From Oscillospiraceae bacterium (GTDB taxonomy: Bacteria; Bacillota; Clostridia; Oscillospirales; JAAYXM01): a DNA stretch of 64,000 nt. Positions within the stretch are counted from its first letter, which is position 1; each line of letters begins with the position of its first letter. The position numbers and the translations under genes are program-made. This document shows, one piece after another, positions 49,701 through 57,580 of this stretch. The stretch spans positions 1-64,000 of the forward strand of contig SVMJ01000003.1 in NCBI GenBank assembly GCA_015067485.1, read 5' to 3'. The notes below the pieces were generated by a model. The model searched no databases and had not been told where the DNA came from. It saw nothing but the letters and a program-made list of their open reading frames with translations.

Positions 49701-50141
49701 GCCAACGGTTGTTGTGGAATAGCGGGAAATCAAATCGTAATTTCCCGCTGCTCCGATACGAATGCGGTAAGCAGCATAATCTCCTGCTGTGCCGGAAAGG
49801 CACGGACCGTAAAGAGCGGAACTTTTAGTCCAAGAAAGTGTTGCGCCGGAAGACACAGAATCATACATCCACGGATCGGTAACAACACCTAATACCGTGG
49901 TGCCGTCACTTTTTTTGACTGTAGTATTGATTTCGGTCTCACTACCGGATGTAGTCATTGCGAAATCCGTAATAGCAGACGGTGCGTAAGCCGAATCGCT
50001 CCACGGTCCGCTGTGCAACTTCATATAATTGAACTCGTAATCCGCTGCTGCAGTTGCTGTAAAACTCATCTGCGGACACAAATGAAATAACATGACGGCG
50101 CAAAGAATCACCGAGCAAACACGACTCATCCTGATCTTCAT
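43716..50141 (-). CDS. Giant secreted heparinase II/III-like multidomain protein with Ig-like domains
   Basis: Signal peptide MKIRMSRVCSVILCAVMLFHLCPQMSFTATAAA; BIG2-like repeats; central alpha/alpha-toroid-like region and GSTQGHAHPAKLNLGIDAFG heparinase-like segment; SD GGGAG sets start at 50141. Confidence 0.8.
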   Translation of the reverse strand: MKIRMSRVCSVILCAVMLFHLCPQMSFTATAAADYEFNYMKLHSGPWSDSAYAPSAITDFAMTTSGSETEINTTVKKSDGTTVLGVVTDPWMYDSVSSGATLSWTKSSALYGPCLSGTAGDYAAYRIRIGAAGNYDLISRYSTTTVGGRVKIYLAPVLASSPRDESYYIGTINSYASAINANLEAYLCTKELTAGDYVLSYVFDDSSDLNAGDLYLYTSSFLAKHHQLTYSFDTEPVSVEEGSDIQQEITLSLDGTPVGFANATDLRVISADTKIATASLSYSEDKSRVYLSVHGLKSGVTGVTVSAVVAGETKSSYIPVTVTVPENAVTLSHNGKSAYSVIKGETTTFNVDATLGGEPVNMVNVAIFAKGENAEMINAVVSRANDGTVSITFVGSMEGQTNLIVSATYQECTTNLSIPVTILPRTDSYTYNFLKLHYGTSAADGYAPQTIKSFGMTTKGHMDEVSLSIPSDPWMFDSVSESSELTWTASSAGRGPSWSTPIGGWCSYRIRVEESGIFIPKTVFSQYTNFGDVSYYLAPIDAINPRDPLYFLDTVSGYSVNSKLDVSKTFTARYLEAGDYLLTLVMTGAQDTGIETPSFFITNFSLNRPGAGLPYSALLLDKTIPVGQTERFDIVFEKDMLPLDASLATRITVSSSKRTVATAKVVYSDDGKEAYVEITGRAVGETKISLTTVVDGVSSTASITTTVKAADELGEIDCTTEGTELNVGVQSKITVKAYSVDGNDYTKTPYSVVYTSSDPTVASVSSDGVITAHNQGSATVYLTLNDGTSSFELRPVTVSVTGYSKLESAIVANKEMVPVGNTLTLRVKGTLEYGADMPLDQASATYTIVSTSPAGAATLSGNTLTGVVAGTVTVRATVTFNGVSVTTPDKTFDIRAGKTRSSYYTEEKRANAKENAEKYTWASDMVDNYIKASEYYLTKGEETLWSMITTQELPRSIRVGYRYDPKHNVCRYCGVDIVALTGSNYAYQFSVEENPWKVICPSCRRTFPSNDFESYYKTGIDANGNWSYELAKKNGAQYLKNTEYPEKGTGWGVDDGYGYRTGKTFSTGTGETWEETHTYIAYYNHWALWYNGYIPKVIEASSTAYLFTGDVRHGRLAAILLDRIADVYPAMDTGTYDPKYWNNGWHGGKILGGIWETGLVTGLAKAYDAVFDVYDDPGVISFLSEKASKYNMTNQKTTGNLIRQNIDDNFLREAISALYDKRIYGNFGYHQSTAAAVAVVLDTLPETSTLLNWMMDGGGAVSAAILESVSRDGAGNEGAPSYNYGWATSMQSISETLDGYDRYSGADLYANPKVVKMFKMNFPLTLLRKKTATIGDFSGVDSQDLSISLAAMIPVFMRTNDVEIGQMLYFLNGNTVAGMKGSIFDDTSKLQSAVQTIIDKYGEYPFDKSMQLTDYGFAVLRNGTLTNIADTQQDFWMNYGSTQGHAHPAKLNLGIDAFGLALAPDMGYPSTTLATNDIVNWERSTIIHNTVQVNNRSQNDNFYNSKPLHFDHTDRVKVMDVDAPTAYDAASVYRRAVVMVDAGNGNSYGVDFFRIIGGSTHIYSFHALSNSIAETTGLNLVEQSGTYAGTSVAYGPGNVSSGHDGLTNVKKDTAPSSKFAIDFAITDFKNHSTTPGNKHLRMTQINDFTATDVATALGRPPIINGNPSWLQFALVRRTGSNLKSLYMTIFEPYCNNRFIVSEDLVSMKRSGGAEFGTNDAARAVKITLADGRVDYVMFSTNNQVTWRIDDKFDFTGAFGVYSLRNGEVEYAYINDGTQIASYTMPTASYTGKITDFTKGLAFANNLIVTFDQAVDFSDLDGRFINVNNSSNYNACYQIKGVTRISDKSAKLHLGDTTLTRGSASSFDVAVGMTFTIPRSKTFEPVATPEQPAETLTFDAVSEQIAACDHEYKLTVNANSSNGNIISYKMTDAPKDAKFDPLTKTLTWTPTEYGDYSATFTATSGSLTDTITVPIKVRAKAPDLILGAQIRLKGLQGIRYIANMDRAALQRLEDEGATEIEYGILLIPSADVQSRDEIVLGAVLNGHAVARVPAKNLYAITEKYNQYTAVLYGIPETRFARNTTARTYLTYRDKDGIVQTVYGNTSVARSLYQIAKAALNDADRYNESELSYLHYIVDTVEQ
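48321..50039 (-). repeat. Two diverged copies of a ~180-190-aa module inside the giant protein
   Basis: Copy 1 at 49473-50039 (YEFNYMKLHSG..DPWMYDSVSSG), copy 2 at 48321-48857 (YTYNFLKLHYG..DPWMFDSVSES), Ig-like segments in between. Confidence 0.85.
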
Positions 50142-50178
50142 ACGAAACGCTCCCATTTTAATCTATATTTCTTTACTG

Positions 50179-50207
50179 ATTCTATCAAATATTCAACAAA
50201 AAGGCAA
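50179..50207 (-). promoter_or_regulatory. Putative promoter for the lyase/amidohydrolase operon (TTGCCT-17-TAGAAT)
   Basis: Minus strand -35 50202-50207, -10 50179-50184. Confidence 0.6.
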
Positions 50208-50214
50208 GAACATT

Positions 50215-52473
50215 TCATTGAAAGTTTACAGATATCGTTCCATCAAAATCGGTTCGTTTTGTGCAAATGTTCACATCACTCAACCGATTTAACACTTCTT
50301 TCGTAGGATGATTATAATTGTTACTCGCTCCCACGGAAATAATCGCAACTTCCGGTTTGGTTTTAGTCAAAAGTTCCTTTGACGTGGAATATTTCGACCC
50401 ATGGTGTCCAACCACATAGAACTCGATATCTGGAAGCCGATAAGTATCAAGCAGATATTTTTCGCCCTCGAAGTCAACATCGCCTGTGATCAAAAGATCT
50501 TGGTCTTCATGACTTACGAGAACCGCAAGTCCTCTCTCATCACCTTTGGGAATGGGAAGCAGTTCGAGTTTGATATCACCAAGGTCCAACTCCTTCCAAT
50601 AAATCACCGGAACAATTTCCGTCCCCACCATTTCGGAAACGCGTAAAATATCACTTGCTTTTTCCGATTTGAGAAGAGGTTGATAAAGATACAACCGTTT
50701 CACACGCAAACGGTTCAGGATTCTTTCTACACCGCTAACATGGTCATAATCCAAGTGCGTTAAAACCAGCGCATCTACTGTACGGTTTGATTTTTGGATG
50801 ATTGCATCATATGCGATTTCCGACGCATTTCGATCCATACTTCCACAATCCACCAAGACGGTATTGCTTCTGCTCTGAATCAAAATCGACTGTCCTTGCC
50901 CGACATCCAAAACCGATGCAGTAACAGATAAATTCAAAACGACGGAAAGAATTAAGACTGTAATGCAAGCGCCCATCCAAACAAACCAAAGGCGAAGAAT
51001 GATCCGACATTGTGAAGGGCGTGGTTTTAAGTAATAAAGAATGAAAAACAAAACATAAAACAATAGAATTATGCCGATCATATACGGATCTTTTGCGCTG
51101 AAATCCGCATACGGGATTTCCGACATCGTTCGAGTCGCGCCCAAAAAGAATTTTGCAAGCATCGTCGCTGGAAAAGCCACAATTTCCCCGATCAGCAAAT
51201 TGACAAACGAGAGCAAAACTGCAATCATCCCCGTGATAAACAACGCGGAAACCGACCAAAGCGTCAGCATATTCGCAATCGGTGAAATCAGCGAAACTGT
51301 TCCAAATGTCCACATCGTGATTGGAACGGTAAACACCATTGCACAAATAGATGCGGAAAATGTTGTTGCAAACGGATGCAACACACGAAACAGAAAACTA
51401 CTTCTGACCGGAAGGAGCTCGGTAATAAACGCATTCGCCCGTTCGCCATAAAGTACAAGCCCGAGCGTTGCTCCAAATGATAACTGCAAGCCAACATCCA
51501 GAATCGAATACGGGTTGATCAGCAAAATCATCAAAAGAGCTGCGGCAAGCGATGTCAGCGTGTCTGCTTCCTGTTTAATGAGCGGTGCGACCAGAATCAC
51601 ACACTGCATAAAGAGCGCTCGCATAACAGACGGTAGCGGCCCAATCATCACTCCAAAGCACAGAATGAGCGGAATCGCAAAATATGGAGCTCTCCGTTTT
51701 CCGAAAAGTAAAACGATGAAGTAAACCAAGAATGACACGTGCATACCTGAGATCGCAATGACATGCGACATTCCGGTAATCCGCAACTGTTCTGTCTGCC
51801 TATCCGAAATGAACGAGCGGTCTCCCGTGAGCATTGCGCGGAAGATACCGTTGGTATCACCGAACAACAAGTCGATCTTCTCTTTGATCTTTTGAGAGAT
51901 GATGGCAGGAAGATAACGGATGCTTTTCTCTTCGACATATTTGATTCGAAATTCATCGCAGAACGCTTGACCGTCAAGAAACCGCGTCTTATAGTATGTA
52001 AACGCCATAAAGTCATTGCTGTTCTCATACGGTAATAGTTCCCCAAAAAATTCAATCTTATCTCCGGGAGTTACCACAGTTTTAACATTCGGCAAGAACA
52101 GGTTGATGCTGGTACGAGTCTTTTGCTCTTTTCCGTTGATCATCGTAACAACACTGCGACACCAAACACCTGTGCCTGATTTCGCAGGTGTGGAATGCTC
52201 CTGTGCAGTGGCGACAATGTAGTTCTTCTTTTCCGAACCGATGTGCTCATTTTGTGGCCAAATGATTTCATGTGCAGAAAACCACAAATTCGCAAGCAGT
52301 ATCCCGAGTAAAATCGGCAGTACCAACCGTATAGGACGGACAAAGATACAAACAAGCGCACCGATTGCCGCCGCCACGAACACACCAAAAAGCATGAAAT
52401 TGTTTGTGAGTGTTTGCAGTACCAGGAGCATCAAAGCAAAGCCCACGGTAAAACAAAGTAATTTGCGTTTCAT
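50215..52473 (-). CDS. comEC: ComEC/Rec2 DNA internalization protein
   Basis: Competence domain (GMSHVIAISGMHVSFLVY) plus C-terminal MBL-like domain (LDVGQGQSILIQ, LTHLDYDHVSGV, ITGDVDFEGE). Confidence 0.94.
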   Translation of the reverse strand: MKRKLLCFTVGFALMLLVLQTLTNNFMLFGVFVAAAIGALVCIFVRPIRLVLPILLGILLANLWFSAHEIIWPQNEHIGSEKKNYIVATAQEHSTPAKSGTGVWCRSVVTMINGKEQKTRTSINLFLPNVKTVVTPGDKIEFFGELLPYENSNDFMAFTYYKTRFLDGQAFCDEFRIKYVEEKSIRYLPAIISQKIKEKIDLLFGDTNGIFRAMLTGDRSFISDRQTEQLRITGMSHVIAISGMHVSFLVYFIVLLFGKRRAPYFAIPLILCFGVMIGPLPSVMRALFMQCVILVAPLIKQEADTLTSLAAALLMILLINPYSILDVGLQLSFGATLGLVLYGERANAFITELLPVRSSFLFRVLHPFATTFSASICAMVFTVPITMWTFGTVSLISPIANMLTLWSVSALFITGMIAVLLSFVNLLIGEIVAFPATMLAKFFLGATRTMSEIPYADFSAKDPYMIGIILLFYVLFFILYYLKPRPSQCRIILRLWFVWMGACITVLILSVVLNLSVTASVLDVGQGQSILIQSRSNTVLVDCGSMDRNASEIAYDAIIQKSNRTVDALVLTHLDYDHVSGVERILNRLRVKRLYLYQPLLKSEKASDILRVSEMVGTEIVPVIYWKELDLGDIKLELLPIPKGDERGLAVLVSHEDQDLLITGDVDFEGEKYLLDTYRLPDIEFYVVGHHGSKYSTSKELLTKTKPEVAIISVGASNNYNHPTKEVLNRLSDVNICTKRTDFDGTISVNFQ

Positions 52474-52506
52474 CTATATCCCCTCGAGTATATTGTACTA
52501 AAGAAC

Positions 52507-52531
52507 AAAGGCGAGGGCAAGCCTCGCCTTT
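52507..52531 (-). terminator. Terminator downstream of the mgl-type operon
   Basis: AAAGGCGAGG-GCAAG-CCTCGCCTTT. Confidence 0.75.
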
Positions 52532-52533
52532 CA

Positions 52534-53535
52534 TCATTTTTTGATATGATATTTTCTGAGATCCAATGCAACAGCAACGATGATGACAATACCTTGTACA
52601 ACATAGGTATACGAACTTTCCACCCCGACAAACTGAAGCAGGATTTTCAGCAGTTCAAACACCAGAACACCGACCAAAATCCCCGAAACACGTCCGACAC
52701 CGCCATTTGTGGAAACACCGCCAATCGTACACGCGGCAATCGCTTCCAGTTCATATCCCATCCCCATATTGACTGACGCGCCGCCCGATTTTGCCGCGAG
52801 CAAATATCCTGCCAAGCCATATAAAACCGCTGCAAGTGCATAGATCCTGATTTTCATTTTTTTCGTGTTGATGCCGGAAACTTCGGCTGCGTGCTCGTTT
52901 CCACCGATGGCATACATATACTTTCCATGTTTGGTTTTATTATATAAAATCCACATGAAAATCGCACTAAAAAATGCAATCAGAAACAACACAGGAATTC
53001 CGAAAAGTTTTCCGTTTGCAATCGCTGTGTATTCACTTTTAAGCCCGCCGATCGGTTGTGCCCCCGTGTATACCAAGCACAGTCCGTAAACCAATGTTTG
53101 CATACCGAGTGTTGCAATAAACGGCGGCACTTTGAAAAACGCAATGACCGAACCGTTCACCGCACCGATTACCGCACACACCAGCATCACGATGATAAGC
53201 ACGACAAATACATTCAGACTCGGAAGATTCGGGAAGAATCGGTCGTTATATGCCGGATTTTGCAGTAATGTCGCCGCAACACAAGCCGCAAGTCCCACAA
53301 CACGCCCCGCCGAAAGGTCGGTACCCTTTGTGATCAAACAACCGGATACCCCCAATGCGATGATAAAGCGAACTGCTGTGTTCACCGCAAGGTTTGTAAA
53401 GTTTGCTTGCGAAAAAAAGTTCGGTCTGAAAAGTCCGACAATGATTGCGGAAACCATCATCAAAACGGTGATTGCATTATTCTCCAAAAACTTCACGGCT
53501 GATTTCCCCGTGATTCGTTTTTCGGCTCTGTCCAT
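52534..53535 (-). CDS. mglC: Galactose/methyl galactoside ABC transporter permease
   Basis: GTDLSAGRVVGLAACVAA, AIGGNEHAAEVSGI, CTIGGVSTNGGVGRVSGILVG. Confidence 0.9.
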   Translation of the reverse strand: MDRAEKRITGKSAVKFLENNAITVLMMVSAIIVGLFRPNFFSQANFTNLAVNTAVRFIIALGVSGCLITKGTDLSAGRVVGLAACVAATLLQNPAYNDRFFPNLPSLNVFVVLIIVMLVCAVIGAVNGSVIAFFKVPPFIATLGMQTLVYGLCLVYTGAQPIGGLKSEYTAIANGKLFGIPVLFLIAFFSAIFMWILYNKTKHGKYMYAIGGNEHAAEVSGINTKKMKIRIYALAAVLYGLAGYLLAAKSGGASVNMGMGYELEAIAACTIGGVSTNGGVGRVSGILVGVLVFELLKILLQFVGVESSYTYVVQGIVIIVAVALDLRKYHIKK

Positions 53536-53541
53536 GATGCA

Positions 53542-55059
53542 CTATCCTTCCTGCGAAAACTGCGTTGCAAGCGTCATGATCGATTCCTGCGTTGCTTCAT
53601 CGCGACTTAAAATCCCGGTCACGCGTCCTGCGCACATGACCATAATTCGATCGGACATCCCGATCAACTCACCCATTTCGGAAGAAATCATGATGATACT
53701 TTTCCCTTGCTCGGCTAAGTTTGAAATAATGGTGTAAATTTCATACTTTGCGCCAACATCAATACCACGCGTCGGCTCATCCAAAATCAAAACATCCGGG
53801 TCGTTTGCCAGCCATCTGCTGAAAATCACTTTTTGCTGATTGCCACCCGAAAGGGTTTGGATCAAGGTTTTTCCGCTTGGGGCTTTGATCGATAGTTTTC
53901 CCATATTTTCCGAAACTAAACCATCGATCTTCTTCCGATCAAGCCAAAATCCCCACTTGATATATTTTCGTAGTGAAGCCACTGCGATATTATCTGCAAT
54001 CGAAAGGACACCGAAAATCCCGGTCTTTCGTCTGTCTTCGGTCAAAAGTGCGATCTTTTTGCCGATTGCATCTTCCGGTCTGTTGATATTCAATCTCGCT
54101 CCGTTTAGCCGAATCCCACCTGATTTGTGCGCACGCATTCCAAATAATGCTTCCACCAGTTCAGTTCGTTGCGCACCGACCAACCCGCCGACACCCAAAA
54201 TTTCTCCCTGTCGCAATTTGAAACTGACATTTTGAAACGAGTGCGGTTGTATAGACGAAAAATCTTCCACTTCCAAAACAACATCACCGGGTTTGTTCTT
54301 ATGCGGCGGGTAAAGATTTTCCAGATTTCGTCCCACCATTTTCGTAATAATCATGTCGATCGTGAGTTCTTTTGCATCCCATGTACCGATATATTTCCCA
54401 TCGCGCATGATGGTTACTTCATCGGAAATTCTCAAAATCTCATCCATCTTGTGGGAAATATAAACGATTGAGACTCCCTTTTCTTTCAGCGAGGCAATGA
54501 TCCGGAATAGTGCTTCTGTTTCATGAGAGGTCAGAGATGAAGTCGGCTCGTCCAAGATCAACACCTTGCAATCAGCGGAAATCGCCTTTGCGATTTCAAC
54601 CGACTGCATTTGTGAAACGGATAAATTCCCGAGGTGCTCTTTTGGATCTATTTGCAACTGCACTTCATGAAGCAACTTTGTTGTTCTTTCGTTCATCGTT
54701 TTGTGATCGACAAACGGAATCCCCAAAATGCGTCGCATCGGATATCTCCCCAAAAAGATGTTTTCGGCAACACTTCGTTCCGGAATCGGTTGCAATTCCT
54801 GATGCACCATTGCAATCCCGCGTTTCAACGCATGTAACGGATCCGAAATCACGATTTTTTCGCCATCCAAATATATTTCTCCGGCATCCATTTTGTAGAT
54901 ACCAAACATACACTTCATCAAAGTTGACTTTCCCGCGCCGTTTTCTCCCATCAGCGCGTGCACCGTGCCCGGTCGCAGTTTCAATTCTGCCTGATCCAGC
55001 GCTCTCACTCCGGGAAAGGTTTTTGTAACCCCGCGCATTTCCAAACGATATTCCGACAT
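53542..55059 (-). CDS. mglA: Galactose/methyl galactoside ABC transporter ATP-binding protein
   Basis: Duplicated ABC: GENGAGKSTLMKCMFG, LSVSQMQSVEIAKA, LSGGNQQKVIFSRWL; start at MSEYRLEMRG. Confidence 0.92.
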   Translation of the reverse strand: MSEYRLEMRGVTKTFPGVRALDQAELKLRPGTVHALMGENGAGKSTLMKCMFGIYKMDAGEIYLDGEKIVISDPLHALKRGIAMVHQELQPIPERSVAENIFLGRYPMRRILGIPFVDHKTMNERTTKLLHEVQLQIDPKEHLGNLSVSQMQSVEIAKAISADCKVLILDEPTSSLTSHETEALFRIIASLKEKGVSIVYISHKMDEILRISDEVTIMRDGKYIGTWDAKELTIDMIITKMVGRNLENLYPPHKNKPGDVVLEVEDFSSIQPHSFQNVSFKLRQGEILGVGGLVGAQRTELVEALFGMRAHKSGGIRLNGARLNINRPEDAIGKKIALLTEDRRKTGIFGVLSIADNIAVASLRKYIKWGFWLDRKKIDGLVSENMGKLSIKAPSGKTLIQTLSGGNQQKVIFSRWLANDPDVLILDEPTRGIDVGAKYEIYTIISNLAEQGKSIIMISSEMGELIGMSDRIMVMCAGRVTGILSRDEATQESIMTLATQFSQEG

Positions 55060-55122
55060 CCGACACCGTCTCTCCTTTGCAATAAAATTGCGTGTGCGCA
55101 ATACTGTCGCACACGCAATTAA

Positions 55123-56100
55123 CTATTTTGTGATTTTCACATAATCGATGGTGTAGTTTTTTTCAATCATACCGCCATCAACTGCCTGTAATGCAACATC
55201 GACTGCCTTTTTTGCCTGTGCAACATGGTCATTCAAAACAGTACCTGTCATTTTTCCGCTTTCCACCAAGGATTGTGCTTCTTCCAATGCATCCACTCCG
55301 ACCAGATAGATATCTTTTCCAACTGTTCTTCCCGCGGCAGTAATGGCCTGCGAAGCACCAAGTGCCATTGCATCGTTATTACAGAAAATAACATCGATCT
55401 CGCTTCCGAAGTTTGCAAGCGCGGTAGCCGTAAGTTCCTGCCCACGCTCCTGCGCCCAATCGCCGCGCTGATTGAACAGTTCTTTCGTTTGAATCCCTGC
55501 ATCATTCAATGCCTTGATTGAAAACTCGGTGCGGTACTGTGCATCCACGTTTTCGGGATCGCCCGTAATCATCACATAGGAAACCACACCGTCGCCGTTG
55601 ATATCACCTTTCGTTTCGGTCTCCGCAATGATTTCGCCTTGGAATTTCCCCGATTGACGCGCATCCGCACCAACATAGCTCACGCGGTCCCAAAGTGCCA
55701 AATCTTCCGCGGTCGGCTCACGGTTGATGAATATGACCGGGATGTTTGCTGACTTACACTTCTGGATAATGGTCGCAGCGCTTGACGCCTGCACCAGGTT
55801 GCATATAATTACATCCACTTTATTCGCGATAAACGTATCGATTTGGTTGGTCTGTTCTGCCTGATCGCCTTTCCCGTCCACGATGGTCACGCGATACGCC
55901 TTATCGCCTTTACTTAACTCATTGACATAGTTTTCGAGTGCATTTCGGTAAAGTGTCATGAAGTTATCGTCAAATTTATAAATTGCAACGCCAATGTCCA
56001 TCGCACCTTCATCCCCGGTCGTCTGCATATTACAACCGTTCAGACAAACGATCGATGCCATGGCAAGAATGTATGAAAGTAATTTGAGTCGTATTTTCAT
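55123..56100 (-). CDS. mglB: Galactose-type ABC transporter substrate-binding lipoprotein
   Basis: Lipobox SIVCLNGC; DINGDGVVSYV Ca-binding loop typical of MglB; periplasmic binding fold. Confidence 0.9.
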   Translation of the reverse strand: MKIRLKLLSYILAMASIVCLNGCNMQTTGDEGAMDIGVAIYKFDDNFMTLYRNALENYVNELSKGDKAYRVTIVDGKGDQAEQTNQIDTFIANKVDVIICNLVQASSAATIIQKCKSANIPVIFINREPTAEDLALWDRVSYVGADARQSGKFQGEIIAETETKGDINGDGVVSYVMITGDPENVDAQYRTEFSIKALNDAGIQTKELFNQRGDWAQERGQELTATALANFGSEIDVIFCNNDAMALGASQAITAAGRTVGKDIYLVGVDALEEAQSLVESGKMTGTVLNDHVAQAKKAVDVALQAVDGGMIEKNYTIDYVKITK

Positions 56101-56176
56101 GTTGTCTCTTCCTTTCGTTTTTGTTCGCGAAAGTAGTATTCCCGAATTCAGAAAAATAAACATCATTTTCAAAAAG

Positions 56177-56213
56177 AAAACGGCTTGACCTAAAATGAGT
56201 CAAGCCGTTTTTA
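56177..56213 (-). terminator. Terminator downstream of the SNF transporter gene
   Basis: AAAACGGCTTGAC..GTCAAGCCGTTTTT stem. Confidence 0.8.
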
Positions 56214-56215
56214 AT

Positions 56216-57565
56216 TTAGATTGTAAACAGACCGAATGTACTCAAAAGTGATGTAATCAAAACAATCAGAATACAAACCGGAGCAAAATAGCGGATCGTG
56301 AGCGAGAACCATCCTTTGCTTTTTAATGGAGATGTTCGCTCGATTTCGTCCAAAAGCGTTTGTGGTTTGATGACATATCCGATGAAAAGTGCGGTGAGCA
56401 GCGCAACGATCGGCATGATCACACTATTACTGATAAAATCAAAGAAATCCAGGAATTGGAGTCCAAGGACGCGGACATCTTTCCACAGTCCAAACCCGAT
56501 TGAAGACGGGATTCCCAGCATGATTGAAATCACCAACGTCAAAAGCGATGCACGGATTCTACTCAATTTCATCTGATCTTGGAAAATGGAAACAACCGTT
56601 TCCATCAAAGAAATCGAAGATGTCAACGCTGCAAACAGAACCAACAGAAAAAACACGGTACCAATCGCCGCCCCGCCATTCATATTTTGGAATACTTTAG
56701 GAAGCGTTTCAAACATCAATCCGGGGCCCTGATTCAGCGACTGTTCACTACCACCCGAGAACAAAAATACAGCAGGAACGATCATTAGACCGGAAACAAA
56801 TGCAATACAAGTATCAAATAACGCAATTTGTTTTGCGGAAGTCGCAATGCTGACATCAGGTTTCATATACGATCCGTAAGTGATCATAATACCCATTGCG
56901 ACCGACATGGAATAAAACATCTGCCCCATTGCCGCAAGCACGGTCTTGACCGAAAAACGGCTGAAATCCGGTGTAAGATAATAAAGCACACCTTCGAGTG
57001 CTCCTTTTTGCAAAACAACAAATCCTGCAATGAAAACCGCCAAAATGACAAGAACCGGCATCAAAACCCTACTGACTTTTTCGATTCCTTTTTCCACACC
57101 GAAAAATACAGCAATAGCGGTAAGACCAAGGAAAACCAAGAACCATGCCAACGGTTCAAACGTTGAAGCTGTAAAACTGTCAAAAAAACCATTCGTAGCA
57201 CTTGCAGCCGCGCCGCCGCTGACAAAAGCAAAGAAATACTTTGTGACCCATCCACCAATGACCGAATAATACGGCAGAACCAAAATCGGAACAAGCGCCG
57301 CAAGGTAACCGATAAATGAATATTTACTGTTTAACGTTCTGAATGCACCAACCGCGCTGAGTCCCGTTTTGCGACCCATTGCGATTTCCGCAGACATCAG
57401 CCAAATGCCGACAGTCAGAACCAAAACCAAATAGACGAGCAGGAAAATACCGCCTCCGTACTGTGCCGCAAGATACGGGAATCTCCAAATATTGCCGAGC
57501 CCGACCGCGGAGCCTGCTGCCGCCAAAACAAATCCTACTCTACCGGTAAAAGTATCTCTTTTCAT
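56216..57565 (-). CDS. Sodium-dependent transporter (SNF/NSS family)
   Basis: GRVGFVLAAAGSAVGLGNIWRFPYLAAQYGGGIFLLVYL; SD GGAGG sets start at 57565. Confidence 0.93.
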   Translation of the reverse strand: MKRDTFTGRVGFVLAAAGSAVGLGNIWRFPYLAAQYGGGIFLLVYLVLVLTVGIWLMSAEIAMGRKTGLSAVGAFRTLNSKYSFIGYLAALVPILVLPYYSVIGGWVTKYFFAFVSGGAAASATNGFFDSFTASTFEPLAWFLVFLGLTAIAVFFGVEKGIEKVSRVLMPVLVILAVFIAGFVVLQKGALEGVLYYLTPDFSRFSVKTVLAAMGQMFYSMSVAMGIMITYGSYMKPDVSIATSAKQIALFDTCIAFVSGLMIVPAVFLFSGGSEQSLNQGPGLMFETLPKVFQNMNGGAAIGTVFFLLVLFAALTSSISLMETVVSIFQDQMKLSRIRASLLTLVISIMLGIPSSIGFGLWKDVRVLGLQFLDFFDFISNSVIMPIVALLTALFIGYVIKPQTLLDEIERTSPLKSKGWFSLTIRYFAPVCILIVLITSLLSTFGLFTI

Positions 57566-57580
57566 TTTTCCCTCCAAGTG

